Assembly (NCBI RefSeq): GCF_039655875.1
Contig: NZ_JBBYXK010000005.1
Span: 1 to 64,000, forward strand
DNA length: 64,000 nt
Source: Emcibacter sp. SYSU 3D8
GTDB taxonomy: Bacteria > Pseudomonadota > Alphaproteobacteria > SMXS01
Direction: 5' to 3'
Below are positions 48,876 to 57,497 of this stretch, one piece after another; position 1 is the stretch's first letter; every line of letters starts with the position of its first letter. The translations under genes were made by a program, and so were the position numbers. A model generated the notes under the pieces. It was not told the DNA's origin. It searched no databases and saw only the letters and a program-made list of their open reading frames with translations.

Positions 48876-49406
48876 TCAGGCGTCCTGCCAGCGGCAGCTG
48901 CAGAACAGCTGCCGGGCCGAATTGTCGATGGCCGCCAGGCAGGCTTCGGCGCGTTCCGGGATGTAAACCTCGAAACGGGTTACATAATCGGCGTCGGCGC
49001 CGCTGCCGGGCAGCCGCGCCGAACTCATCCGGACAATATTGGCGTCATAGTCCTGGAATGCCTCGGTCAGCCGGGCGATCAGGCCGGGGCGATCACCGCC
49101 GACAACATCGATCACATGGGTAATACGGGCATTTTCAGCCGGTACGGCCGCATGGGTGAACGGCGCCACGGACACGTCGGCGCCGTCGAGTTGCGGGAGC
49201 GCGCGCAAGTCGGCGGCGATCGCCTCCAGGCCCACATCCGCCGGCACGTCGCATACCGCGTTGAATTCGAAACCCGTGCCCAGCACGGCGAAGTTGGTGT
49301 CGGCAAGGTTGGCGCCCAGGTCGAACAGCCGGGCGGTGACCGCCGAGATCAGGCCAATCCGGTCGGGGCCGGTCATCGACACATAGGCAATCTGGCTCTT
49401 GGCCAT
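48876..49406 (-). CDS. Double-ACT-domain protein (GcvR-like)
   Basis: A 176-residue protein consisting of two ACT domains (about 5-80, VSMTGPDRIGLISAVTARLFDLGANL; about 92-170, IDVVGGDRPGLIARLTEAFQDYDANIVRMSS). This is the layout of the E. coli glycine-cleavage regulator GcvR, which binds an amino acid and modulates a transcription factor. No gcv genes are present here, so the ligand is unknown. GGAGGGGAG precedes the ATG. It lies immediately downstream of tRNA-Arg. Confidence 0.87.
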   Translation of the reverse strand: MAKSQIAYVSMTGPDRIGLISAVTARLFDLGANLADTNFAVLGTGFEFNAVCDVPADVGLEAIAADLRALPQLDGADVSVAPFTHAAVPAENARITHVIDVVGGDRPGLIARLTEAFQDYDANIVRMSSARLPGSGADADYVTRFEVYIPERAEACLAAIDNSARQLFCSCRWQDA

Positions 49407-49424
49407 CGCTCTCCCCTCCGATCG

Positions 49425-49501
49425 TGGCGACCCCGGCGTGACTCGAACACGCAACATCCTGCTTAGAAGGCAGGTGCTCTATCCAGTTGAGCTACGGGGC
49501 C
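49425..49501 (-). tRNA. tRNA-Arg (anticodon TCT)
   Basis: A 77-base gene including an encoded 3' CCA. Cloverleaf by eye: acceptor GGCCCCG/CGGGGTC (one G-T pair), D stem GCTC/GAGC, anticodon stem CCTGC/GCAGG with loop CTTCTAA, T arm GCGTG-TTCGAGT-CACGC, discriminator G. The TCT anticodon reads AGA and AGG arginine codons. Confidence 0.95.
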
Positions 49502-49509
49502 CTTGATGG

Positions 49510-49812
49510 TCAGGCAGACCGGGTCTGCCGCGTGTACTTGAAGTTGTCGGCGTAGGCCTTGATTCTCAGCTGGCGCACATGCGGCTCCTGCACCTGGTAG
49601 GAAAGGCCGTGCTTCTCGGCATAGGCGACCGCCTCTTCCTGGGTATCGAAGCTCAGGCGAACCTGGCGCGATGTATCGTCCGAACTGGTATAGCCCATCA
49701 GATCGTCGATGCGCTTGGGGCGCTGCGGTTCGTACACCAGCAGCCATTTGCGTGTGTTCGCCCAGCCCGACTGCATGGCGTTCTTGGCCGGCTTGTAGAT
49801 CTTTGCCTGCAT
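49510..49812 (-). CDS. NADH dehydrogenase accessory subunit, NDUFS4-like (ETC_C1_NDUFA4 family)
   Basis: A 100-residue protein of the mitochondrial/alphaproteobacterial complex I 18-kDa subunit family: MQAKIYKPAKNAMQSG, TRKWLLVYEP, LMGYTSSDDTSRQVRLSFDTQEEAVAYAEKHG, KAYADNFKYTR. It stabilises the N-module of respiratory complex I on the cytosolic side. The start at 49812 matches the family start. It lies between two tRNA genes on the same strand, as it does in other alphaproteobacteria, apart from the nuo operon. Confidence 0.92.
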   Translation of the reverse strand: MQAKIYKPAKNAMQSGWANTRKWLLVYEPQRPKRIDDLMGYTSSDDTSRQVRLSFDTQEEAVAYAEKHGLSYQVQEPHVRQLRIKAYADNFKYTRQTRSA

Positions 49813-49833
49813 GTCCGTCGTCCTGCGTTTTCC

Positions 49834-49910
49834 TGGTCGGGGTGGCCGGATTCGAACCGACGACATCCTGCTCCCAAAGCAGGCACTCTACCAGGCTGAG
49901 CTACACCCCG
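49834..49910 (-). tRNA. tRNA-Pro (anticodon TGG)
   Basis: A 77-base gene with encoded CCA. Acceptor CGGGGTG/CACCCCG, D arm with GCTC/GAGT, anticodon stem CCTGC/GCAGG with loop TTTGGGA (anticodon TGG), T arm containing GGTTCGAATCC, discriminator A. It reads CCA and, by wobble, other proline codons. Confidence 0.95.
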
Positions 49911-49984
49911 AGAAATCCATGCGAGGAGATACACGAACTGCACCGCCGCCTCAAGGCCGCGAGCACGGCTCTCCGACGAAGCGG

Positions 49985-50485
49985 CTAGGGCAACCGGACC
50001 AACGGCTCGAAGACAACCCGGTCGCCCACGCCGATACCGAGACGGGCGCTGGCGCCGGCATTGAGTTCCAGGACGGCTTTCGTGGGGCCATCCGACGTAA
50101 TCGGCCGCAGCGAAAAGGGCGTGGTGCCGGCGGCGATGTTCATGATCCTGCCCGCAGCATCGACGAAGATGATGTCGAGCGGAAGAATCGTATTCTTCAT
50201 CCAGAACGCCACCGGATGCACGTGCGGGAAGATGAACAGCATGCCCTCCCGCTCGGGCATGGACGTTCGGTACATCAATCCGGTCTGGCGAGTCGTGTCG
50301 GTATCCGCAACCTGCACCTGCAGCGCCACGCGCCCCTTCCGGGTCTCGACCGTCAGCGGCGCCAGCGGCAGGGTCTGGGCCGTGCCCATCTCCGGCGGAT
50401 CCGGCTGAAACGCCGCGGCCATGCCGGTCCAGGCCAGCAGCATCATGCAAACAGCCGCAGCCCGAAAACCCATGGCTCCGCTCAC
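49985..50485 (-). CDS. DUF192 family secreted protein
   Basis: A 166-residue protein with a signal peptide (cleavage near MAAA|FQ) and the DUF192 domain: RQTGLMYRTSMPEREGMLFIF, FWMKNTILPLDIIFVD, GASARLGIGVGDRV. The family is common in alphaproteobacteria and of unknown biochemical function. The GTG at 50485 overlaps the recX stop (GTGA), which suggests coupled translation; an ATG four codons later is the alternative. Confidence 0.87.
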   Translation of the reverse strand: MSGAMGFRAAAVCMMLLAWTGMAAAFQPDPPEMGTAQTLPLAPLTVETRKGRVALQVQVADTDTTRQTGLMYRTSMPEREGMLFIFPHVHPVAFWMKNTILPLDIIFVDAAGRIMNIAAGTTPFSLRPITSDGPTKAVLELNAGASARLGIGVGDRVVFEPLVRLP

Positions 50486-51066
50486 GGTTCACCCCGGAGC
50501 ACGCGCCGTGCGAGCTGGTAGGAGAATCCCGCCCGGGCGAAAGCGGCCAGTTGCTTGTGGTGGCGCTCCTCGGTGACATCTGTCGGGCCGTAAGGGCCCA
50601 GCCGCTTGCGACGGGCGAAGGCGACGGCCGCGTCGAGATCAGGATCGTCAGACTGGCTGGACAGCGCCTCGACCGCGTCGGAGGCCATTTCGGCCGTCAC
50701 ACCCTTGGCCACCAGTGCCGCGCGGATCACCCGCCGCGGCTTGCCGCGCCGAAGCAGCGATCCGGCGCGCGCATGGGCAAAGACCTCGTCGTTCAGAAGG
50801 CCAAGCGCGACGAACCGCTCGGCGATACGGTCGATCCATTCCTGCGCCGTCGCCTTTTCCACGCCATCGGCGAGACCCCGGCGCTCGACCTTGCGCCACA
50901 GCACATCCTTGAAATTGCCAACGCTGGAGGCGAAGCGGGCGAGATAATGCGCCGCGGCGCGCTCCAGATAGGCTTCGTCGGCCGGGCGGCGCGTTCCGGC
51001 GCGGTTTTTCGCACCCGACGCAGGACGGTCTTGCTTCCTGGACTCTTGCCTTTCCAGCGGTTTCAC
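50482..51066 (-). CDS. recX: Regulatory protein RecX
   Basis: A protein of about 194 residues with the RecX three-helix repeats: LERAAAHYLARFASSVGNFKDVLWRKVERR, IAERFVALGLLNDEVFAHARAGSLLRRGKPRRVIRAALVAKGV, and the end FARAGFSYQLARRVL. RecX inhibits RecA filament growth. The start is uncertain: GTG at 51066 is used here, and a TTG at 51111 would add 15 residues; neither has a strong ribosome site. It is coupled to the DUF192 gene, not to recA. Confidence 0.85.
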   Translation of the reverse strand: MKPLERQESRKQDRPASGAKNRAGTRRPADEAYLERAAAHYLARFASSVGNFKDVLWRKVERRGLADGVEKATAQEWIDRIAERFVALGLLNDEVFAHARAGSLLRRGKPRRVIRAALVAKGVTAEMASDAVEALSSQSDDPDLDAAVAFARRKRLGPYGPTDVTEERHHKQLAAFARAGFSYQLARRVLRGEP

Positions 51067-51258
51067 CTTAATAACCGGCGCCCTTGCCCCACCGGGGACC
51101 AAGTATGGCAAATTTTTGAACCCGCTGCGCTCAAAAGTGAGCTAGGCTTTCGCCCCTCGGAGACGAAGGTGAAAACGGCGGGAAGGACTTGAGTTTTCGG
51201 ACGAAGGCGCTCCGTTTAGCCCGATACGACGGACCAGGGAAGACCGATACAGCCGCAT

Positions 51259-53043
51259 ATGCTGACACCATTACCGACGGATGACCCCGGCCTGCCCAGG
51301 CGCATGGCCGACTTTGCCACTTTGCTCGACGCGCTGGATTATGCCGCGCGCGGCATCAGGGGCTTCAATTTCTATTCGGCGCGCGGCGACCTTGTCGATG
51401 TCCTGAGCTTCGCGGAACTGCGCGAACGGGCGTTGATCACGGCCCGGCAGCTGATCACCGCCGGTCTTGAGCGCGGCTGCCGTGTGGCGCTGATCGCCGA
51501 TACGACCCCCGACTTCATCGTCGCGTTCTTTGGCTGCCAGTATGCCGGCCTGCTGCCCGTGCCATTGCCGCTGCCGACATCGTTTGGCGGCAAGGACGGC
51601 TATGTCGAACAGCTGGGCAAGCAGATGACGAGCTGCCACGCCGCCGCCGCCATCGCGCCAACCGGCATGTCGGAGCTGCTGGCTCAGGCCACGGAAGGGC
51701 TCGAGATGGCGTTGGTCATGACCAGCGAGGAATTGGCGACACTGCCCGAGGGCAATCCGGAGCTGCGTCCGCAGGCGCGCAACGATATCTGCTACCTGCA
51801 ATATTCGTCGGGCAGCACCCGCTTCCCGCATGGCGTGGCCGTGACCCAGGCGTCGGTGATGTCCAACTGCCATGGCAACGGCGTGCACGGTATCGAGGTG
51901 CGCGACGGCGACAGGATGATGTCGTGGCTGCCGTTCTACCATGACATGGGCCTGGTGGGCGCCATGCTGACGCTGGTGGCCGTCCAGGTAACCGCCGATT
52001 ATCTGCCTACCGAATTCTTCGCGCGCCGTCCGCTGCTGTGGCTTGAGCTGATCAGCCGCAACAAGGCGACCGTCACTTACAGCCCGACCTTCGGATACGA
52101 ATTGTGCGCCCGCCGGGTCAAACCCGAGCAGGTCGCCGAGCTGGATCTGCGGTCGTGGCGCGTCGCTGGCCTGGGCGCCGAAATGATCCGCGCCGATTCC
52201 ATGCGTGAATTCAGCCGGACATTCGCCCCCGCCGGATTCAACGACAAGGCGTTCCTGTCCAGCTACGGGCTGGCCGAATGCACCCTCGCCGTGAGCTTCA
52301 TGCCGCTCGAGCGCGGCATCGAGGTGGATGTTGTCGACGAAAGCCTGCTTTCGCTCGAGCACCGTGCGGTTGCGCCCACCAGCGACAAGGCGAAGATCCG
52401 GGAGGTCGTGAATTGCGGCATCCCGATGCCGGAATACGACATCGTGATTCGTGACGAAAACGGCGATTCGCTAAGCGATCGCGGCGTTGGTCAGATATAT
52501 GTGCGCGGTCCGTCGGTCATGTCGGGCTATTTCAACGACCCTGAAGGCACCCGCAACGTGCTGGACGAGGCCGGCTGGCTGGATACGGGCGACATGGGCT
52601 ACATGGTCGGCCGGTCGCTCTACATTGTCGGCCGCGCCAAGGACCTGATCATCCTCAATGGCCGCAACCACTGGCCGCAGGATATCGAATGGACCGTCGA
52701 ACAGATCGAAGGCCTGCGTTCGGGCGACAGCGCCGCCATTTCTGTCCCCGGCCGTGACAACGAGGAAGTCGCCATGATCCTGGTACAGCCACGGGTCAGC
52801 GAACTGGAAGAACGGCGCAAGCTGGTCGGCGAGGTCAAGCGCCGCGTCCAGAAGGAAGTGGGCATCGCCTGCCGTGTGGCGATGGTCAAGCCGCGCAGCC
52901 TGCCGCGTACCTCGTCGGGCAAGCTGAGCCGGGTGAAGGCCCGCGCCAACTACATGTCCGGCCTGCTGGAGCCGCTCGAGGGCAGCGATCCCTATCCCTG
53001 GGAAGACGCCGCGCCGCTGAAAGCCGCCGCCGCGGGGGAGTGA
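51259..53043 (+). CDS. aasR: Fatty acyl-AMP ligase / acyl-ACP synthetase of sphingolipid synthesis
   Basis: A 594-residue adenylating enzyme of the FAAL clade. The ATP loop is YSSGSTRFPHGV (182-193), SSYGLAECTLAVSF is the A5 region, YLDTGDMGY-like WLDTGDMGYM follows, and the C-terminal LPRTSSGKLSR holds the catalytic lysine. FAALs activate a fatty acid as acyl-AMP and load it on an acyl carrier protein. It is followed by cerR, acpR and spt, the same set and order (read in reverse) as in Caulobacter, where AasR charges the dedicated carrier AcpR for Spt. Start ATG accepted although no clear ribosome site is seen. Confidence 0.9.
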   Translation: MLTPLPTDDPGLPRRMADFATLLDALDYAARGIRGFNFYSARGDLVDVLSFAELRERALITARQLITAGLERGCRVALIADTTPDFIVAFFGCQYAGLLPVPLPLPTSFGGKDGYVEQLGKQMTSCHAAAAIAPTGMSELLAQATEGLEMALVMTSEELATLPEGNPELRPQARNDICYLQYSSGSTRFPHGVAVTQASVMSNCHGNGVHGIEVRDGDRMMSWLPFYHDMGLVGAMLTLVAVQVTADYLPTEFFARRPLLWLELISRNKATVTYSPTFGYELCARRVKPEQVAELDLRSWRVAGLGAEMIRADSMREFSRTFAPAGFNDKAFLSSYGLAECTLAVSFMPLERGIEVDVVDESLLSLEHRAVAPTSDKAKIREVVNCGIPMPEYDIVIRDENGDSLSDRGVGQIYVRGPSVMSGYFNDPEGTRNVLDEAGWLDTGDMGYMVGRSLYIVGRAKDLIILNGRNHWPQDIEWTVEQIEGLRSGDSAAISVPGRDNEEVAMILVQPRVSELEERRKLVGEVKRRVQKEVGIACRVAMVKPRSLPRTSSGKLSRVKARANYMSGLLEPLEGSDPYPWEDAAPLKAAAAGE

Positions 53044-53047
53044 GCCC

Positions 53048-53980
53048 ATGACCGGCGCCGACAGACACGTCGCGCTGACCGGTGCGACCGGCTTTGTCGG
53101 CACGGCGGTGCTTGAGGAATTGCTGCAGCAGGGTTTCCGGGTCTCCGCGCTGGCGCGCCGCGACCAGCCTGCCCGTGACGGCGTGACATGGATTCCCGGC
53201 GACCTGACCGACGAGACCGCGCTCTCTACGCTGGTTGCCGGCGCTGACGCTGTCATCCATGTAGCCGGGCTGATCAAGGCACGGCGCCGGACCGAGTTCT
53301 TCGATATCAACAAGGGCGGCACCGCGCGCCTGATCGCGGCGCTGGACGGCCGTCCGGCGCGGTTCATTCACCTGTCGTCCCTCGCCGCCCGCGAGCCGGC
53401 CCTGTCCGGCTATGCGGCCAGCAAGGCCGCGGCCGAGGTTCTGGTCCGGTCGGCGCCGGCGCTGGACTGGACTATCCTGCGTCCGCCCGCCGTCTATGGG
53501 CCCGGCGACCGCGAGACACTGGTATTCTTCAAGGCCGCGCGTGAGCGCCGTCCGTTCCTGCCGGGCGGCACGGCGCACCGCACATCCCTCGTCCACGTGG
53601 CAGACCTCGCGGCCGCCCTTGTCGCCGCCATCGACCTGCCGGGCATCTCCGCACGGATCGCCGAGGTCCATGACGGAGAGCCCAAGGGCTATGCCATACG
53701 CGAGGTCCTGGCGATGATCGACGGCCGGCCAGACTTTCACCACCCGATCTTTCTTCCCGGCGGCCTCCTGCAGGTGGTGGGCGGCGCGATCTGGCTCGCC
53801 AGCACCATTTCCGGCACCGTCCCCATGCTGACGCCCGGCAAGGCGCGAGAATTGACCCATGTGGACTGGGTCTGCCGCGACACGGTGCTGGCCGACGCGG
53901 GCTGGCGGGCGGCGATTCCGGCGGCGCGCGGTCTGCCCGAGACCCGCGCCTGGTATGAGGCGCATGGCGACCTTCCCTGA
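53048..53980 (+). CDS. cerR: NAD-dependent epimerase-type reductase, ceramide reductase CerR
   Basis: A 310-residue extended-SDR protein. The nucleotide-binding motif is TGATGFVG (11-18); the catalytic set is S110/S111, Y122 and K126 (YAASK). A hydrophobic segment near 235-255 (FLPGGLLQVVGGAIWLASTISG) may associate with the membrane. In Caulobacter the gene in this position reduces the 3-oxo group of the ceramide precursor after N-acylation. It starts four bases after aasR and is followed by the carrier protein gene, so the pathway assignment is strong by context. Confidence 0.88.
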   Translation: MTGADRHVALTGATGFVGTAVLEELLQQGFRVSALARRDQPARDGVTWIPGDLTDETALSTLVAGADAVIHVAGLIKARRRTEFFDINKGGTARLIAALDGRPARFIHLSSLAAREPALSGYAASKAAAEVLVRSAPALDWTILRPPAVYGPGDRETLVFFKAARERRPFLPGGTAHRTSLVHVADLAAALVAAIDLPGISARIAEVHDGEPKGYAIREVLAMIDGRPDFHHPIFLPGGLLQVVGGAIWLASTISGTVPMLTPGKARELTHVDWVCRDTVLADAGWRAAIPAARGLPETRAWYEAHGDLP

Positions 53981-54056
53981 GCCAATCGCGGGTTGGGCTT
54001 CATTCCGCCCGGTGTTATAACGCGCGCTCCGGACAATTGCAGGCAGGCCGCCCTTC

Positions 54057-54302
54057 ATGAGCAACGCGCTTGACGAGATCGTTACCCTGATCGCGCCCCT
54101 CAACCGCAAAGGCGTGGCCGTGACGCCGTCAACCACGTTCGCCACCGACCTGGAGTGGGATTCCCTGACCGTGATGGATTTCGTCGCAGAGATGGAAGAC
54201 CACTTCGACATCATCATTCCGCTGAACCTGTTGCCCGATCTGGAAACCGTCGGCCAGGTTGCCGATGCGGTGAACGGGCTGATCGAGAAGAAGAATGGCT
54301 GA
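54057..54302 (+). CDS. acpR: Specialised acyl carrier protein AcpR
   Basis: An 81-residue carrier protein. The phosphopantetheine serine is S36 in EWDSLTVMDFV. Overall acidic, four-helix pattern as expected. Its last codons overlap the spt start by eight bases (AAGAATGGCTGA region), so the two are translated together. It should hold the long-chain acyl group that Spt condenses with serine. Confidence 0.92.
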   Translation: MSNALDEIVTLIAPLNRKGVAVTPSTTFATDLEWDSLTVMDFVAEMEDHFDIIIPLNLLPDLETVGQVADAVNGLIEKKNG

Positions 54303-55500
54303 TCTGTTCGACAAGTTCGACGGCATGATCCGGGCCCGTGAAGCCCTGAATTTCGAACATGCCAGCCCCATCGACGTGGTCATGGAGCAGATCATTTCGC
54401 CCACCGAGGCGGTGATCAAGGGCAAGCGGACGATCCTCGCCGGCACCAACAACTACCTGGGGCTGACCTTCGACCCGCGCTGCATCCAGGCGGCGCACGA
54501 GGCGCTCGATAAAGCCGGTACGGGCACCACCGGATCGCGGGTGCTCAACGGCACCTATTCCGGCCACAAGGCGCTTGAAGCCGCCATCGCCAAGCTCTAC
54601 GGCACCGAGCACTGCATGGTGTTCAGCACCGGCTTCCTTGCCAACATGGCAAGCATCGGCACCCTGGCCGGCAAGGACGACGTCATCGTTATCGACGCCG
54701 ACAGCCATGCCAGCATATACGACGCCTGCAAGATGTCGGACGCCACCATCGTCCGCTTCAAGCACAACGATCCGGACGACCTGGACAAGCGCCTGCGCCG
54801 GCTCGGGACCGGCTCGAATGTGCTGATCGTCGTGGAAGGTCTCTATTCCATGCTGGGCGACAAGGCGCCCATGAAGGAACTGGTCGAGGTCAAGAACCGG
54901 CATGGCGCCGCGCTGATGGTCGACGAGGCCCATTCCATCGGCGTGTTCGGAGAGACCGGCTGCGGCGTGGCGCAGGAAGCCGGCGTCATGCACGACGTGG
55001 AGTTCATGGTCGGCACGTTCAGCAAGAGCGTGGGCACCATCGGCGGCTATTGCGTCTCGAACCATCCCAAGTTCGAGATTCTGCGGCTGGCCGCCCGCCC
55101 CTACATGTTCACCGCGTCGCTGCCACCGTCGGTGGTCGCATCGGCACTGAAGGCGGTTGAAATTCTGGGGTCGGAACCGCAACACCGGGAAAAGCTGTGG
55201 CGCAACGCCCGGCAGCTCCATGAGGGTCTGACGCGCGCCGGATTCAACCTGGGCGCCGCGCCCAGTCCGGTGGTTGCCGTGAAGATCGACGACCGCGACA
55301 TGACGGTCAGGCTGTGGGAGCAACTGCTCAACAACGGCGTCTACGTCAACCTGGCCATGCCGCCGGCAACGCCGCAAGGCCTGAACCTGCTTCGTTGCAG
55401 CCTCAGCGCAGCGCATACCGAGGAGCAGGTGAGCACCATCGTGGATACGTTCGAGCGCCTGGCGCGGTCCAACAGCATCCTGAGCAAGCCTGCCGCCTAG
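54295..55500 (+). CDS. spt: Serine palmitoyltransferase
   Basis: A 401-residue PLP enzyme of the alpha-oxoamine synthase family that condenses serine with an acyl thioester to give 3-oxo-sphinganine. Key residues: H138 (DADSHAS), D210 and H213 (VDEAHS) and the PLP lysine K244 in GTFSKSVG. AONS and KBL are close relatives, but the aasR-cerR-acpR neighbours and the lipid kinase opposite make Spt the best reading. It overlaps acpR and ends convergent with the nucleotidyltransferase-like gene, sharing the CTAG. Confidence 0.94.
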   Translation: MADLFDKFDGMIRAREALNFEHASPIDVVMEQIISPTEAVIKGKRTILAGTNNYLGLTFDPRCIQAAHEALDKAGTGTTGSRVLNGTYSGHKALEAAIAKLYGTEHCMVFSTGFLANMASIGTLAGKDDVIVIDADSHASIYDACKMSDATIVRFKHNDPDDLDKRLRRLGTGSNVLIVVEGLYSMLGDKAPMKELVEVKNRHGAALMVDEAHSIGVFGETGCGVAQEAGVMHDVEFMVGTFSKSVGTIGGYCVSNHPKFEILRLAARPYMFTASLPPSVVASALKAVEILGSEPQHREKLWRNARQLHEGLTRAGFNLGAAPSPVVAVKIDDRDMTVRLWEQLLNNGVYVNLAMPPATPQGLNLLRCSLSAAHTEEQVSTIVDTFERLARSNSILSKPAA

Positions 55501-56453
55501 CGAAAGCCGCCCTTGCGCCGCGCCTTCCGGATCAGCACCAGTCCGCCGATAATCGGATGGCGGCGGTGCCACGGCTTGATCTTGATGTCGACACCGGAAT
55601 GGCGGCGCATTTTCCAGGCCAGGTAATCGAGCCCGCCGGTGAAGGTGAACGCGCCCTTGATCAGCCGCAGCAGGCTGAGCGTCTTGCCCTGCAGCCGCCG
55701 TGTGCGCCACCGGCCGATTTCCTGTCTCGCACGGGAGGCCGGCACGGCGGTGCGCAGGAAGCCGTGTTCGTCAACGCTCACCTCGATGCCGCTTGCCCGC
55801 ATGGCCGGCACCGCCAACTCGCGGTAGCGGTCCGGGTATTCTCGGAAAATCTCCCCGCCCTTGGTGGCGGCGTTTTCCGACCGAAATTCGGCCGCATAGG
55901 TCATCTGGAATACGTGCGACCACAATTCGTCGGGTGTGAACGGCGATGGATGGACCGGAGCCACCGTGGATACCGCGGTAATCACCGCCTGCGCCACCGC
56001 ATCGGCCACAAGACCGCCGGTGCGCGGGTCGCGGACCCAGGCGAGCGCGCAGGGCTGGGCGAATCGGGCCCAGAAGCTGGGATTGAGGCAATCCAGCCGC
56101 ATGGATTCGGCGAAGCCCTCGGTCGACATCAGCGCGTATTTGGTGCGCACCATACGGCCCTCGAACGGCGTTTCGCGGTAGAACACATTCGGTGGCAGGA
56201 CGCGATTGAAGAAGCCCAGCAGCGCGCTGCCATTCGCCTCGGCCAGGTCGTCGGCCAGCACATAGAAATCCAGGATCTTGTCGTCGTCCGCGCCTGACCG
56301 CAGGCAGGACCCGTAGAACAGGATGGCCGCAGCGCCCGGATGCGCAGCCAGAAGATCCCTGCAAGCGGCCTCGGCGGCCGGAAATATCGGTTGGGAAAGT
56401 TCGGCCAGGACCCGGTCTGCAACACGCCGGAAGTCCTCGCCCTCGCTGGTCAT
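55497..56453 (-). CDS. Nucleotidyltransferase-fold protein of the sphingolipid locus
   Basis: A 318-residue protein. Near the start AAAILFYGSCLRSGADDDKILDFYVL resembles the G-S motif and following acidic strand of the nucleotidyltransferase superfamily (G48-S49, then D62-F-Y), although the usual D-x-D is imperfect. The rest is mostly helical with a basic C-terminus (KPWHRRHPIIGGLVLIRKARRKGG). Its ATG overlaps the lipid kinase stop (ATGA). In Caulobacter a comparable gene stands beside spt among those needed for ceramide phosphoglycerate; that recollection supports a head-group role but not the exact reaction. Confidence 0.75.
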   Translation of the reverse strand: MTSEGEDFRRVADRVLAELSQPIFPAAEAACRDLLAAHPGAAAILFYGSCLRSGADDDKILDFYVLADDLAEANGSALLGFFNRVLPPNVFYRETPFEGRMVRTKYALMSTEGFAESMRLDCLNPSFWARFAQPCALAWVRDPRTGGLVADAVAQAVITAVSTVAPVHPSPFTPDELWSHVFQMTYAAEFRSENAATKGGEIFREYPDRYRELAVPAMRASGIEVSVDEHGFLRTAVPASRARQEIGRWRTRRLQGKTLSLLRLIKGAFTFTGGLDYLAWKMRRHSGVDIKIKPWHRRHPIIGGLVLIRKARRKGGFR

Positions 56454-57418
56454 GCGTCTTCCAGCCTGACGAAGGTGAATGGCGGCGTCGCCTCCAGTTT
56501 CACCGGATGGGCCGGATCGGGAACAAAAAACTCACCGTCGAGGGTCACCGGGCTGGGGGTGCGGATTTCGACGCCGTGCATGCGCCGGCGGACCAGGCCG
56601 CGTACCAGCTTGCTCGACGGCCGGCCGAACAGGAACGTCCAGGCCGCACGGGCCGCAGCCGAGACGGTGTATTCGATGCTGGTATAGCGCAAGGCGCCCT
56701 CACCCACCGCCGAAGCCGCCGAAAGGCCCAGAATGAGGCGATTCAGCGTGGTCACCAGCACGATCATATAGGCCTTGGGCTCGGGCGTGCTGTCGCCGAA
56801 ATTGACATGCATGGGCTCGCGCCGCATGGGCGATCGGGCGCTCTTGAAAGGCCATGCCGCCATCGCGAGCAACCAGACAATGGCAAGCGAATGCGCCAGG
56901 AAGTTTGGCATGCCCAGCGGATAGATCACCCGTCGCGTGAACTCGATGCCCCGAACCACCGTCGCCGCACCGAAAAACGCGCCATAGACCGGCGCCGATC
57001 CCGGCGTCACCTGCAGGCGAATGAACGGCAGGGCGACGGTCTTGAGCCGGTCGCCGAGGGCTCCTTCGATCACGTCCCTCAGGCACTCGCTGGGCGTGCC
57101 ATGCATGCCCAGCGCCTCGGCCACCATGTTGGTGCGGCCCCCCGGCAAGATACAGATCACCGGCGGCTCGTCGAAGATGCCATGGTTCATCAGCGCCGTC
57201 ACGCCGAGCTGGAGCGTGCCGTCACCGCCGCTGAGGATGACCAGCCGGACACCTTGCGCGGCAAAGTCGCGCAGGATGTGCTCCATGTCGTCGATACTGG
57301 AGAGTTCGCGGTACGCAACACCCGAAAATCCACCGACCACCTGACGGAAGTCGTGCAACATCTTGTTCATCCGGGTACTGCCCGGATTGCTGACGATGCC
57401 GATTTCTTCGAATGTCAC
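56450..57418 (-). CDS. cpgB: Diacylglycerol-kinase-family lipid kinase, probable ceramide kinase
   Basis: A 322-residue kinase of the DAGK/YegS fold. The nucleotide motif is SGGDGT (63-68) followed by CILPGGRTNMVAEALG. It has the two-domain pattern, with a C-terminal beta domain ending in SPVTLDGEFFVPD. The middle part (GMPNFLAHSLAIVWLLAMAAWPF) is unusually hydrophobic, suggesting membrane contact. In Caulobacter the equivalent CpgB phosphorylates ceramide as the first step to anionic sphingolipids. Operon: DUF2141 gene, 79 bases, this gene, then an ATGA overlap with the nucleotidyltransferase-like gene. The cpgB name is by context. Confidence 0.82.
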   Translation of the reverse strand: MTFEEIGIVSNPGSTRMNKMLHDFRQVVGGFSGVAYRELSSIDDMEHILRDFAAQGVRLVILSGGDGTLQLGVTALMNHGIFDEPPVICILPGGRTNMVAEALGMHGTPSECLRDVIEGALGDRLKTVALPFIRLQVTPGSAPVYGAFFGAATVVRGIEFTRRVIYPLGMPNFLAHSLAIVWLLAMAAWPFKSARSPMRREPMHVNFGDSTPEPKAYMIVLVTTLNRLILGLSAASAVGEGALRYTSIEYTVSAAARAAWTFLFGRPSSKLVRGLVRRRMHGVEIRTPSPVTLDGEFFVPDPAHPVKLEATPPFTFVRLEDA

Positions 57419-57497
57419 CGGAACCTGTCCAAGCGGCTGGAAAGGCGCGAACTTAGGCAGCTATCGGTTCCGGGTCAAATGACAACAGACGGAGGCG

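Noticed and set aside
54295-55500. AONS (bioF) or KBL (glycine C-acetyltransferase) as identity of the spt gene
   Set aside because: The fold is shared, but no biotin or threonine genes are near, while aasR, cerR, acpR and a lipid kinase are.
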